A stretch of 57,205 nt of DNA from CBFGRV01 sp965651265 (lineage in GTDB: Bacteria; Bacteroidota; Rhodothermia; Rhodothermales; VXPQ01). Positions 16,177 through 25,177 of the stretch are shown piece by piece. A program made the translations under genes and the position numbers. The notes under the pieces are model-generated. The model was not told the origin of the DNA. It made no database searches and was given only the letters and a program-made list of their open reading frames with translations. Location: contig CBFGRV010000021.1 of assembly GCA_965651265.1 (NCBI GenBank), positions 1-57,205 of the forward strand. The letters are read 5' to 3'. Every line of letters begins with the position of its first letter. Position 1 is the first letter of the stretch.

Positions 16177-16775
16177 GACGAGCAGGCTACCTTCTGACGG
16201 CGTGTGCCGCGGTTATCGCCGGACTCGCCGGTTGCTCCGGCGCGCATGAGGTTCAGACCTCGCCTCCACGGCCCTATCAGCCCAGTGAGGAGGTTGCTCC
16301 GGATAGCCCTCGGCAAGCCCGCCTTCGGGTCTTTATCCAGAGAGGAGGCACCGACCTTCCGGAGCACATCCAACAACTCACCTTTCGCACGGCCGAGATT
16401 CGGCTTCGAGCTACGGATGGCGAATGGATCCGGCTTCCGTCGGACGCCGGCTCCGTGGAACTCGAACGCGGTCGATCGACCCCAGCGCGCCTTGTCCTGG
16501 ACACTCGCATTCCGCCGGCTAGCTACGACTCGATGGCCGTCGCGCTGAGCCACGTCTTCGTTCGATTCAACGAGAATTCCGGCGGGCCTTTAACGACGGC
16601 GGCCGACGTGCCTCAGCGGCTCGGCCTTGACCTGACGGCGACCCTGGACGCCGCCTCCACGATTCACCTGCGGCTCGAGCCGGGGCCATCACTCCGTCGA
16701 ACGCAGGATTGCCGCTGGTTTTTCGTACCCATTTACAGCCTGACGACGGTGAGCGACGCCGCAGTCGCCCCCTGA
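16173..16775 (+). CDS. lipoprotein with DUF4382-like beta domain
   Basis: Exported lipoprotein: Arg-rich n-region, hydrophobic stretch and lipobox 'LAGCSG' with Cys20 or Cys21. After a Pro-rich linker the chain looks like a beta-sandwich. The pattern resembles DUF4382: 'LTFRTAEIRLRATDGEWIRL', then 'VELERG', 'RLVLDTRIPPASYDSMAVAL'. This resemblance is by eye and not certain. It overlaps the M20 gene by 4 bp (ATGA) and is the last gene of the DUF58-M28-M20 run, ending 10 bases before the convergent NifU-type gene. Function unknown. Confidence 0.7.
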   Translation: MRRAGYLLTACAAVIAGLAGCSGAHEVQTSPPRPYQPSEEVAPDSPRQARLRVFIQRGGTDLPEHIQQLTFRTAEIRLRATDGEWIRLPSDAGSVELERGRSTPARLVLDTRIPPASYDSMAVALSHVFVRFNENSGGPLTTAADVPQRLGLDLTATLDAASTIHLRLEPGPSLRRTQDCRWFFVPIYSLTTVSDAAVAP

Positions 16776-16785
16776 TCGTACCGCT

Positions 16786-17088
16786 CTAGTACGCCGCCGG
16801 CGCGTTGACGGCCTCCACCCGCGAGATCTGCGGGACCGAGCGCTTCAGTGCCTGCTCGATGCCGGCACGCAGCGTCATGGTGCTCATTGGACAGCTGCCA
16901 CAGGCACCCAAAAGTTCGAGTTCAACGACCAGATCCGGCGTCACATTCAGGAGCCGCACGGATCCGCCATCCGCCATCAGATATGGTCGGATCATGTCGA
17001 GCGCCTCTTCGATCTGGCGATGAAGTTCTGGATCTGCGCCGGGATTGAACTCGTCGGCCGTATTCCAGCGTTCGGAAAGGTCGGACAT
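16786..17088 (-). CDS. NifU-like C-terminal domain protein (iron-sulfur cluster scaffold/carrier)
   Basis: A 100-residue stand-alone NifU C-terminal (Nfu) domain that carries Fe-S clusters to apoproteins. The signature 'IRPYLMADGGSVRLLNV' is followed by the cluster-ligating CxxC in 'LGACGSCPMSTMTLRAGIE'. Downstream of Mrp, another Fe-S carrier, on the same strand with a 91-base gap, so the two probably act together in Fe-S assembly. No Suf or Isc genes are within the window. Confidence 0.93.
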   Translation of the reverse strand: MSDLSERWNTADEFNPGADPELHRQIEEALDMIRPYLMADGGSVRLLNVTPDLVVELELLGACGSCPMSTMTLRAGIEQALKRSVPQISRVEAVNAPAAY

Positions 17089-17179
17089 TGCTGATTCGCG
17101 ATGATGCGCTCGCTTAAAATGTAACCAGAAAGCAAACGAACCAGAGCGGGCAGGGATCCTCCCTGCCGGACGCGGCCGT

Positions 17180-18292
17180 CTACCTATAGAGAATTTCGAC
17201 CTTATGCGTCGGCTCTAAAACGGCATTTCGAACCGTCACCTGTTTGATCACCGACTCGGCCAGCGCCGTGAACGCCCCTGCTGACAGGCTCTCCGGTTCG
17301 GTAATTACTATCGGGGTTCCCTCATCGGCAGTCTCGCGGACCCTTTGCTCAATCGGAATCTCCTCGAGGAACGGCACCTGTAGCTCTTCGCTGAGGCGAC
17401 GTGCCCCTTCCTTGCCGAATAGATAGTACTTCTTCTCCGGAAGCTCGGGGGGCGTGAAATACGCCATGTTCTCCACGATTCCGAGAACCGGCACGTTCAC
17501 GTTCTCGAACATGGCCACGCCCTTGCGAGCGTCGGCGAGCGCCACTTTCTGAGGGGTCGAGACAACGATGGCCCCCGTAAGGGAAATGGTCTGGACGATC
17601 GTCAATTGGATGTCGCCGGTGCCCGGCGGCAGGTCCATCACGAGGTAATCCAGCTCGCCCCACTCACACTCCCCTAGGAATTGGCGCACGGCACTGGAAA
17701 CCATCGGCCCACGCCAGATCACCGCCTTCGAGGGATCGACCATCATACCCATCGAAAGCAGCTTGATGCCATACTTCTCGGGCGGAATGATCTTCTTGTT
17801 TTCGTTCACGCGTGGACGAACATCCTCGAGACCAAACATGGTGGGCACCGAAGGTCCGTAGATGTCGGTATCCACGAGCCCCACATCGTAGCCGGCCTGA
17901 CTCAGAGCAACGGCCAGGTTCGCCGCCACCGTGCTCTTGCCAACACCTCCCTTCCCTGAGGCCACGGCAACGAAATTCACGACGCCTGGAGGTTGCGCCT
18001 CCTTCGCGGGCCGTCCGGCTTCAGTAACCTCGCCCAACGAGATCATTTCGTTGTCGACCTCGGCATCCACGGACACCTGTTCGTTGGACGCGTCCTGGAT
18101 GGCCGTGATACAGCGTTCCTTCACCTCGGATGCGAAGGGTGCACCCGGATTCTTCAGCACGATGGTGAATGAGACGTGATTACCCTCAACCTTGAGCCCT
18201 TTGACCAGGTTCAGGCGGAGCACATCCTTACCACGTTCGGGGTCCACGACTCGTGAAAGGGCACTGAGAACTTGATCCGTGGTGATAGGCAT
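17180..18292 (-). CDS. mrp: Mrp/NBP35 family iron-sulfur cluster carrier ATPase
   Basis: Fe-S carrier P-loop ATPase (ApbC/Mrp). An N-terminal MIP18/DUF59 domain (about 1-85) precedes the ParA/MinD-type ATPase domain with the deviant Walker A 'SGKGGVGKSTVAANLA' (near 112-127) and 'DLPPGTGDIQLT'. Where many Mrp proteins have CxxC after 'ENM', this one has 'ENMAYFTPPELPEKKYYLFG' with no Cys, a variant familiar from Bacteroidota. How it holds a cluster is then unclear. It is followed by the NifU-type gene and preceded by prmA on the same strand. Confidence 0.93.
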   Translation of the reverse strand: MPITTDQVLSALSRVVDPERGKDVLRLNLVKGLKVEGNHVSFTIVLKNPGAPFASEVKERCITAIQDASNEQVSVDAEVDNEMISLGEVTEAGRPAKEAQPPGVVNFVAVASGKGGVGKSTVAANLAVALSQAGYDVGLVDTDIYGPSVPTMFGLEDVRPRVNENKKIIPPEKYGIKLLSMGMMVDPSKAVIWRGPMVSSAVRQFLGECEWGELDYLVMDLPPGTGDIQLTIVQTISLTGAIVVSTPQKVALADARKGVAMFENVNVPVLGIVENMAYFTPPELPEKKYYLFGKEGARRLSEELQVPFLEEIPIEQRVRETADEGTPIVITEPESLSAGAFTALAESVIKQVTVRNAVLEPTHKVEILYR

Positions 18293-18394
18293 GGTTATGG
18301 GGATGGAATCGAAATCAAAACGTACGCGACATGCCGGCCTCTGCCATTGGCCCTGCGGGGTACGACAGAAGGGGTATTCCGTTGTTCCAGTTCC

Positions 18395-19237
18395 TTACGC
18401 GGAATCCCGGTGAAAGGCCGCCGCCCACCATTCGCCTTCCTCACGCTCGTCTCGTAGTCGCAAGCCGCGGCTCTCCGCCTCCTCGACCACTCGCCCGCGA
18501 TCCCTGGTGAGTACTCCCGAAATGAGCAGCCGTCCGCCCGGCCGCAAGCGCTCGGTGAACCGAGTCAGGAGACCGACAATGACATTCAGATTGATGTTGG
18601 CCAGGATGAGGTCGTATTGCGCCGACGGTACGACATCGATGCTGCCCTCGTAGATGTGGATGGCCTCTTGCACGCCGTTCAGATAGACATTCTCGACGGC
18701 GTTTCGTTGTGACCACTCGTCGATGTCGAACGCATCGACACGGCCGGCACCGATCCGAACGCTTGCAATGGCCAGAATCCCCGTACCCGTACCGGCATCC
18801 AGCACGTGATCGGCCTCGTTGAGATGGTCGGGGAGAAGCCGCAGCATGAGCCGCGTGGACTCGTGGTACCCCGTACCGAAGCTCATTTTAGGATCGATTT
18901 CGAGCACGATCAGGTCGTTGTGCTCAGGAGGTACATCACGCCAGGTGGGCTTGATGAGGAAGGGAGGGACGGCCACGGGCTCGATGGTCTCTTCCCACGC
19001 CTTGTTCCAGTTCTCATCCTGAATGGTCTCCTCGGAAAGCTCGACGGGCTGATCGTGAGCCGCCAGCCACCGTTCGATGTGCTCCCGCTTCACGTTGTCC
19101 CAGCGCGAGGAGGGGATGTAGGCGACGAGATATTCCTCCAGGTCCTCAAAGGCCTCGAAGTCGAGGTCCGTCAGCTCCGCGATCAGAAACTCCTGATATC
19201 GCTCCTCGACCAAAATCTTCAGTGCGATAGTACGCAC
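18395..19237 (-). CDS. prmA: ribosomal protein L11 methyltransferase
   Basis: SAM-dependent methyltransferase that trimethylates uL11. An N-terminal substrate-recognition domain (to about residue 95) is followed by the Rossmann domain: 'FGTGYHESTRLML', motif I 'VLDAGTGTGILAIASVRIGA', and the catalytic-pocket motif 'LILANINLNVI'. I chose a GTG at 19237, 14 bases after the upstream stop, giving 280 residues. The frame stays open to an ATG at 19297, which would overlap the upstream gene by 47 bases and add 20 poorly conserved residues. It lies directly behind the four-repeat exported protein gene. Confidence 0.92.
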   Translation of the reverse strand: MRTIALKILVEERYQEFLIAELTDLDFEAFEDLEEYLVAYIPSSRWDNVKREHIERWLAAHDQPVELSEETIQDENWNKAWEETIEPVAVPPFLIKPTWRDVPPEHNDLIVLEIDPKMSFGTGYHESTRLMLRLLPDHLNEADHVLDAGTGTGILAIASVRIGAGRVDAFDIDEWSQRNAVENVYLNGVQEAIHIYEGSIDVVPSAQYDLILANINLNVIVGLLTRFTERLRPGGRLLISGVLTRDRGRVVEEAESRGLRLRDEREEGEWWAAAFHRDSA

Positions 19238-19250
19238 GCGGACCGGAATG

Positions 19251-21050
19251 TTATCGGGAGATGCGGATGCCCCAGGCTTGCGGCGTATGCGGTGCACGTC
19301 CGTCGAAATCGCCGAACGCGTGGGAGAAGTCCGTTCTAAAGCGCACTATGTAGGTGCCGGGTTCCAGTTCAACGGCACCGTCGAAGATCCGGTTGACGTC
19401 GTCGCCCCCTGCGGGCCTTGTATTCTGCCAGTTCATCTCCCAGACGATCTCGCCGTTCTCAGCGCGTTCGATCCATCCGTAGTCGTATCGCCCGCTCATC
19501 GAGACCTCCCCCAATGCGCGAATATGAATGGCGCCGGCCTCCTCGAGCTCGAACTGTTGTGATACCGTCTGCTCGTTGCCGAGTGCCGTCAGATCGACGA
19601 TCTCCATGCCGGGTAGCGGCGCCAGGTCCCGCAGGGCAGGCTTCTCTGCGTCTTCCGGCTCCTCGGCGGGAGGATGATCCTCGAGGCCCTCAACCGAGTA
19701 GGATATTACGCGGACGGCACTGGTATCGATCTCTTCCTGTACAGGGAAGATGCTGACTCCCCAGCGCTCAGGATGGTTGGGGCGGCCGTGTCGCCACGAT
19801 GAGAACGAGTGCGAATCATCGGTTTCATAGGTCACAGTGTAGGTGCCTTCCGGCAGCTCCAGAAAGGCCAGCGCGATGCGATTGTTGTGTCCTCCGGCCG
19901 GAGAGGTGTCCTTGTAGTCCATCTCCCACACCATCTCCTGCCGATCGTTACTGCTGATCCAGGCATAATCGTATCGACCCCCCGAACTCATCTCCCCCAT
20001 TGCGGATACGGCTACCTGAACGGGGGTGGTCACCTGGAGTTGGGCGATGTGGCGCTCGTCGTCGCCCACCTCCATGATTTGCAGAATCGGCTTCCGTGAT
20101 GTCCACGGATCGAATTCTTTAACGGCGTCCATGTTGGGTGAAAAGAGCGAGAGACCCCAGCCGGCGGGGTCGAATGGCGGATTCGCCACCCAATCCTTGA
20201 AGTCCTGACGTGGGTCCGTCACGAACACGGCCCGGTAAACGCCGGGGTCCAGGTGGAGCGTGTCGGAAAAGAGCCGGTTTACGTGCCATCCCCCGGCGGG
20301 CTTTGTGTTCTCGCGCTTCATTTCCCAGATGCGCTGACGGCTCATGGCATCCTCGATCCAGCCGTAGTCCATGGGACGGTCATCGATCTCTCCGACGGCG
20401 TAGACCCACACAGGGGAGCGTTCGGTCGTCACGAATACGAACTCGTCGTGATTTCCACCGCTCATGGGAGCCGAAGTCCAGATCAGATCTGCGCCGGCCG
20501 GCGCGAGCTCGGCATCGGCAGCCGGCTCAACCGCCCGAACCTGAACTTCCGATCCCTCGACGCTCGTGACGACGAATCGCCAATTTTTGGCGTCGTCGTG
20601 CCAGTTCGCTTTTCCGCCAAATAGACGGTCCAGGAACAGGAAATTAAAACCACCGTCCCTCGAATTGCCGATGCTCGCGAAGAAGGCATCGTAGGTGCCC
20701 GCCACCAGTTCGACGGTGTCGCGCACGGAGGCGAGGGTCCCCTCCGCTCGACCTGTTCGCTCAGGATCCATCCTCCAGACGATCTGTCGGTCCTCTCGGC
20801 GAAGGAGCCAGCCGTACGCGGCGAGCGCTGATTCGGGTTCATCGGATTCATAAGACCCCACGGCGTCGATGGCCACTCGCGCAGGGCCGCTGACGGCGAA
20901 TGACTTGCGATACACCTCATTGCGCTCGATATCGTGCAGCACGATCAAGCCGGATGGTGCAGGGGGGCCCTCCATCACTCGATAGGCGAGGAGCACGGTG
21001 GCTATCGCGAGGAGCAGCAGCTCGAAACGTACCAACAACTTACGCTTCAT
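19251..21050 (-). CDS. exported protein with four tandem ~110-residue beta-rich repeats, unknown function
   Basis: I do not recognise a family. A 599-residue protein starts with a signal anchor ('FELLLLAIATVLLAYRVM', residues 9-26). The rest is built of four related blocks at about 33-160, 195-305, 325-437 and 484-598. The shared core is 'YDYGWI', then 'VWEM', 'PAGG', 'NRI', 'L.PGTY...F.TD.SH.F', and a closing 'P..WGI.IF'. Blocks 2-4 are close to each other and block 1 is degenerate. An acidic Pro-rich linker ('EDHPPAEEPEDAEKPA') separates blocks 3 and 4. Many aromatic and acidic residues suggest a periplasmic carbohydrate- or peptide-binding beta-sandwich, but that is a guess. It is divergent from the RsbU-like gene and precedes prmA. 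Confidence 0.85.
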   Translation of the reverse strand: MKRKLLVRFELLLLAIATVLLAYRVMEGPPAPSGLIVLHDIERNEVYRKSFAVSGPARVAIDAVGSYESDEPESALAAYGWLLRREDRQIVWRMDPERTGRAEGTLASVRDTVELVAGTYDAFFASIGNSRDGGFNFLFLDRLFGGKANWHDDAKNWRFVVTSVEGSEVQVRAVEPAADAELAPAGADLIWTSAPMSGGNHDEFVFVTTERSPVWVYAVGEIDDRPMDYGWIEDAMSRQRIWEMKRENTKPAGGWHVNRLFSDTLHLDPGVYRAVFVTDPRQDFKDWVANPPFDPAGWGLSLFSPNMDAVKEFDPWTSRKPILQIMEVGDDERHIAQLQVTTPVQVAVSAMGEMSSGGRYDYAWISSNDRQEMVWEMDYKDTSPAGGHNNRIALAFLELPEGTYTVTYETDDSHSFSSWRHGRPNHPERWGVSIFPVQEEIDTSAVRVISYSVEGLEDHPPAEEPEDAEKPALRDLAPLPGMEIVDLTALGNEQTVSQQFELEEAGAIHIRALGEVSMSGRYDYGWIERAENGEIVWEMNWQNTRPAGGDDVNRIFDGAVELEPGTYIVRFRTDFSHAFGDFDGRAPHTPQAWGIRISR

Positions 21051-21280
21051 CCAGAAAGGGGAAAAAGAGACAGGGCGGAGTCTACGTCACATCGTCAGAG
21101 AAGTTACCCGCGCTCGATGGGCTCGTTTCACAACACGATCGTAGGGCCGGCATGACGGAGGTGTAACATCTCAACTTGTCTTTAGTAGTATAGCCGATAC
21201 TTCCGAGCCAGCGGCCGTCCACGAAATTCGCGGCCGCTCATGCGAACGATTCCCGCACACCGTCGAGGCTCCCGCCCGCG

Positions 21281-23563
21281 GTGCCTATGTTTTCAGATCT
21301 GATATCGAAAGCCCGTCGGGCCACCCCGATCTCTTCTCCACGGAGCAAAGGACGCCGAATCGCCCTGGCCGTCGTGGCCGCAGTGTGCCTTGTGGTGGGT
21401 TTCGGTTTCCATGTGATCGAGTGGCAGTCGGGGAGTCCGTTCTCGACCGCCACGGAGGTACTGTACCAGATCATTGTGCTGGGCGGATATGCCGCTCTGT
21501 GGTTCCTGCTTTCGGAATTCTTCCGTCAGCGGCAAGCGTCTCCGCTGAAAATCTTCTGGACCACGCTCGTTGTCGGTGTCTTTCTCATGGGCGCGGTGCG
21601 GCTCATCATAGGTATCGCCATGCCCTCCGACATCGAGCTGAGCGCGACCGCACTCGGATTTGAATATGGGACGGGCGTTCCGCTCACGGCAGCGACCATC
21701 GTCAAGATGAATGTGGTCGCTTTGCTGAAGGCGGCCTTTGCCTTTTACATCCTGCTGCGCTTCCGAGATCTCGTCCTGTTCAAGCGGACGCGAAAAAGCC
21801 TGCGCAACTGGTATCTGATGCTGGGCTTCATGGGCCTGGCGTCTCTCTCGGCCTTCCTGAAGGATCCATCGACGGACAGCACACTCCTGCAGGGAATTGC
21901 CGCGCTGCCGGCGGTGGTCATGATGGCCATCAACGCGTTTCGGGTCTCCTGGATCGTATTCCTGCCGTTCCGCGAAAAAGCCGCAGGAATCGGCCTGGCC
22001 GTTCTGCTGATCACCGTGCTCGGCATCACGCTCTCACCGGGTGGCCTGTTGGTGGGGATGGAGCCCTTCGTCGAGCATTACAGCTATTCGATACAGCTCT
22101 TCACGGACCTCGCTCTCGGCTTCGGGCTGCTCTATGTAGTCACGGCCTTCCTATTCCTCGTCTTCCACCTTCCGACGACGGGCGACTTTCAGCGAAAGGC
22201 CGGTGAGGTCACGGCCATGCACTCGCTCACGAATCTGGTCGGACAGGTTTTCGATCCGGACAAGCTGTACTACACCATTACGGCCACACCTATCGATGCC
22301 GGTACGGCGCAGCGCGCATGGCTCGCGCTTCCGGATGCCATGAGCGGCACGCTCCGTCCCCAGATCGTGGCGGTGTACAACAGCTCTCGCTCGTTTTATC
22401 TGCGATCACAGAGCTCCGATCGGCCGCGTATCGAGGAGGAGGTCGATGTGGCCGCCCTCTACGAGGAGGTGGAATCGAAGAAAGAGCCGATCATTATCGA
22501 TGAGGCCGCTGCGGACCACCGCATCAAGGTCCGACCGGGCGGACCGCTCGGAAGCCTCCTGATCGCTCCATTGCTCTCCCGTCATCAAATGCTGGGCGCG
22601 TTGTTCGTTGCCAAGGATGTCACGCATGGATTCGAGAAGGACGACATCGAGGCCATCAGCGTCTACGCAGCGCAGGCCGCGCTCGCCCTGGAGAATGCAC
22701 GCCTGTTCGAGGAGCAGCTGGAGAAGGAGCGACTCTCGCGGGAGCTCGACATCGCCCGCGAAGTCCAGAGCAAGCTCCTCCCGCAACGGCTACCTCGAGT
22801 TCGCGGGCTGACGATTGCCGCATCCAGTATCTCCGCACACGAAGTCGGCGGCGACTACTACGACTTTCTGCAGCTCGATGAGAACCGGCTTGCGTTCATC
22901 ATCGGTGACGTTTCGGGTAAAGGTACCTCTGCCGCCTTTTACATGGCCGAGCTCCAGGGCATATTTCGATCGGTGAGTGGCCTGGTGTCGTCGCCCGCCG
23001 ATTTCCTCGAGCAGGCTAACCTCGCCCTCGCATCCGCTCTGGAGCGCCATGTGTTCGTCTCCGTGATCTACGGCATCATCGACGTCGAAAAGGAGGAAGT
23101 GATGCTCGCGCGGGGAGGACATTGCCCCGCCGCGATGATCAATATCGAGGGTCAGGCCCGCTTCATCCGGACACAGGGGCTCGGCCTCGGACTGGATCGA
23201 AGCGGCCTCTTCCGGCGCTCACTCGTCGAGGAACGCATCAACCTTCAGCCCGGCGACGTGTTCGTCCTCTACACGGACGGTGTCGTGGAAAGCCGTAATT
23301 CGGAGGGCCAGGAATACGGATATGATCGCCTACTGGCGGCGCTAACGGAGTACAGACACGAGGATGCCCCCGAGCTCCACCGATCATTGCTCAGCGACCT
23401 TGATACATTTCTGGACGAGACGGAGTACGATGACGATCTTACGCTCGTGGTGCTGAAGTGGCACGGGCTTTCCATGGCCGACGTAGCCGACGTCGATGCG
23501 CGGCGGATCAAGTCCCGCCCGGCGACAACGACACGACTTCAGGAACGTATCGAAACGGACTAA
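21281..23563 (+). CDS. membrane-bound PP2C-family serine phosphatase (RsbU/SpoIIE type) with GAF domain
   Basis: Sensor phosphatase of a partner-switching system. The N-terminal third has about seven membrane helices (residues 27-300), followed by a GAF-like domain (about 320-475), a coiled-coil linker ('FEEQLEKERLSRELDIAREV'), and the SpoIIE/PP2C domain (about 500-735). Metal-binding residues are visible in 'EVGGDYYDF', 'IGDVSGKGTSAAF', 'VLYTDGVVES' and 'YDDDLTLVVL'. It should dephosphorylate the STAS antagonist encoded 15 bases downstream in response to a membrane signal. The start is GTG 21281 or ATG 21287. About 40 residues after the PP2C domain are charged and unassigned. Confidence 0.92.
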   Translation: MPMFSDLISKARRATPISSPRSKGRRIALAVVAAVCLVVGFGFHVIEWQSGSPFSTATEVLYQIIVLGGYAALWFLLSEFFRQRQASPLKIFWTTLVVGVFLMGAVRLIIGIAMPSDIELSATALGFEYGTGVPLTAATIVKMNVVALLKAAFAFYILLRFRDLVLFKRTRKSLRNWYLMLGFMGLASLSAFLKDPSTDSTLLQGIAALPAVVMMAINAFRVSWIVFLPFREKAAGIGLAVLLITVLGITLSPGGLLVGMEPFVEHYSYSIQLFTDLALGFGLLYVVTAFLFLVFHLPTTGDFQRKAGEVTAMHSLTNLVGQVFDPDKLYYTITATPIDAGTAQRAWLALPDAMSGTLRPQIVAVYNSSRSFYLRSQSSDRPRIEEEVDVAALYEEVESKKEPIIIDEAAADHRIKVRPGGPLGSLLIAPLLSRHQMLGALFVAKDVTHGFEKDDIEAISVYAAQAALALENARLFEEQLEKERLSRELDIAREVQSKLLPQRLPRVRGLTIAASSISAHEVGGDYYDFLQLDENRLAFIIGDVSGKGTSAAFYMAELQGIFRSVSGLVSSPADFLEQANLALASALERHVFVSVIYGIIDVEKEEVMLARGGHCPAAMINIEGQARFIRTQGLGLGLDRSGLFRRSLVEERINLQPGDVFVLYTDGVVESRNSEGQEYGYDRLLAALTEYRHEDAPELHRSLLSDLDTFLDETEYDDDLTLVVLKWHGLSMADVADVDARRIKSRPATTTRLQERIETD

Positions 23564-23578
23564 CCCAATGAGGCACTA

Positions 23579-23944
23579 ATGAGCAATTTCTCCGTGGGCT
23601 TTCGCTCTCGTGATCACGTTCAAGTTCTCGACCTTAAGGGCGAACTCGATGCCCATACCGCCTCCGAGCTCGAAGCGGCTATCCAGAAATGCCAGTCTGA
23701 AGGAGGCTATTCCATCGTCGTAAACGGGGAGAACCTGCAGTACATATCCAGCGCGGGTCTCGGCGTGTTCATGGCCTACATCGAGGAGGTGCGTGAACAC
23801 GGAGGGGACATCAAGATCGCGGCGCTACAACCAAAGGTGTACAACGTCTTCGATCTCCTCGGATTCCCCATGCTATTCGACATCCTCAATACCGAAGACG
23901 AAGCCGTTGATAAGTTTGTGAAAGATTCTGCAGAGAGCACATGA
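23579..23944 (+). CDS. anti-sigma factor antagonist (STAS domain)
   Basis: Single STAS domain of 121 residues, the RsbV/SpoIIAA type. The phosphorylatable Ser lies in 'LQYISSAGLGVF', the usual 'SSxGL' loop. It should be phosphorylated by the kinase-like RsbW homologue encoded next and dephosphorylated by the PP2C protein encoded before it. A GAGG ribosome binding site is placed 5 bases before the ATG. It is the middle gene of the three-gene switch. Confidence 0.93.
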   Translation: MSNFSVGFRSRDHVQVLDLKGELDAHTASELEAAIQKCQSEGGYSIVVNGENLQYISSAGLGVFMAYIEEVREHGGDIKIAALQPKVYNVFDLLGFPMLFDILNTEDEAVDKFVKDSAEST

Positions 23945-23983
23945 TGCGTTCGAAATCCGTCCCGGCGATGCGCCCGTACTGTC

Positions 23984-24418
23984 GTGGCTAGATCCGTACA
24001 CACGCTGAGCATTCCGAGTTCAACCCGCTACCTGGGGCGGGTGCGTCGGTTCGTTGAAACGCATACCCGGGATGCGGAGCTGACGGAAGAAGCGATCGAG
24101 CAATTCAAAATCGCTGTGGACGAGGCCTGCACGAATGTCATCAAACATGCCTACAGGGGAGACGACACGCAGCGCATCGACCTCGCCATCATCATCGAAG
24201 ACGACCGCGTTACCGTGCTGATACGCGATGCCGGCCGTTCATTCCAGCAGGAGTTCTACCGAAGTCCAGATATCTTCGAGCTTGCGGAGAGCCGACGTGC
24301 CGGAGGCTTCGGCGTCCACATCATGCGCAGCCTCATGGACCAGGTGGAGTACACGAGTACCGGCGACACGAACGAGGTCCGCCTGACCAAATTCAGAAAC
24401 GGCCGCGATTCCGCCTGA
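23984..24418 (+). CDS. RsbW-like anti-sigma factor / serine kinase (HATPase_c_2)
   Basis: GHKL-fold ATP-binding protein of 144 residues. The N-box reads 'AVDEACTNVIKHAYRG', the G1 region 'VLIRDAGRSF' and the glycine-rich lid 'RAGGFGVHIMRSLMDQV'. In this family the protein binds a sigma factor or another output protein and phosphorylates the STAS antagonist. No sigma factor gene is adjacent, so the target is elsewhere, or the output is not a sigma factor. The start is GTG at 23984, 39 bases after the STAS gene; it ends 19 bases from the convergent ubiE. Confidence 0.92.
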   Translation: MARSVHTLSIPSSTRYLGRVRRFVETHTRDAELTEEAIEQFKIAVDEACTNVIKHAYRGDDTQRIDLAIIIEDDRVTVLIRDAGRSFQQEFYRSPDIFELAESRRAGGFGVHIMRSLMDQVEYTSTGDTNEVRLTKFRNGRDSA

Positions 24419-24437
24419 ACCCTTCTGCGGGCGCCGC

Positions 24438-25175
24438 CTAGGCGGGCTTCGTTCCTTTGTAAAGAGACGCGATTCCGAACGTCAGCGGTTTCCAGCGGAT
24501 CTTCTCATACCCGGCTCCCGCAAACCTCTCCACGAATTCGTTTCCGGATGGAAAAGCATCCACCGATGTCGGCAAATACTTGTACGCCGCGGGATGCTTT
24601 GAGACGAGGCGTCCGACCACCGGCAAGATGACGTGCGAATAGAAAGCATAGAGCTGCTTCACTGGAAACGCACTGGGCCGGCTAAATTCGAGTATGACCA
24701 GCGACCCTCCCGGCCGCAACACGCGACGGATCTCCTCGAGCCCGGCCCGCAGATTCTCGAAATTACGTACTCCGAAAGCGACGAGCGCAGCGTCGAATTG
24801 ATTGTCCGAGTAAGGCAGCTTCTCGGCATCACCCCGTCGAAGCGTGATCCGCTCCGACTCACCGAGGCGCGCGATCTTGTCCCGTCCTCGAGCCAGCATC
24901 TCCTCCGACAGATCCACGCCGTCGACGCGCTCGGGATGTAGCTTCAGCGCCTTGATGGCGAGATCGCCGGTCCCTGTCGCCACGTCCAGAATTCGCTTCG
25001 GCTGCTCGCCGCGAAGCATTTCGATCGCCTGATCCCTCCAGAGCTGGTCGATGCCCAGGCTCAGCATCCGGTTCAGCAGGTCGTAACGCGGCGCGATGTC
25101 GTCGAACATGGCCTCGACGGCCTGCTTTTTACCCGGCGCTTCACCGGGTGGGGGCGCGGACGAAAAGAGCATCAA
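24438..25175 (-). CDS. ubiE: demethylmenaquinone methyltransferase (UbiE/MenG)
   Basis: SAM-dependent C-methyltransferase for the last step of menaquinone (or ubiquinone) synthesis. The family signatures are clear: 'MFDDIAPRYDLLNRMLSLGI', motif I 'ILDVATGTGDLAI', 'DNQFDAALVAFGVRNFENL' and 'LRPGGSLVILEFSRP'. Length (245) is standard. In a Bacteroidota-like organism menaquinone is the expected substrate. It lies 2 bases after pfkA, so the two are probably co-transcribed with aat upstream. Confidence 0.95.
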   Translation of the reverse strand: MMLFSSAPPPGEAPGKKQAVEAMFDDIAPRYDLLNRMLSLGIDQLWRDQAIEMLRGEQPKRILDVATGTGDLAIKALKLHPERVDGVDLSEEMLARGRDKIARLGESERITLRRGDAEKLPYSDNQFDAALVAFGVRNFENLRAGLEEIRRVLRPGGSLVILEFSRPSAFPVKQLYAFYSHVILPVVGRLVSKHPAAYKYLPTSVDAFPSGNEFVERFAGAGYEKIRWKPLTFGIASLYKGTKPA

Positions 25176-25177
25176 GA

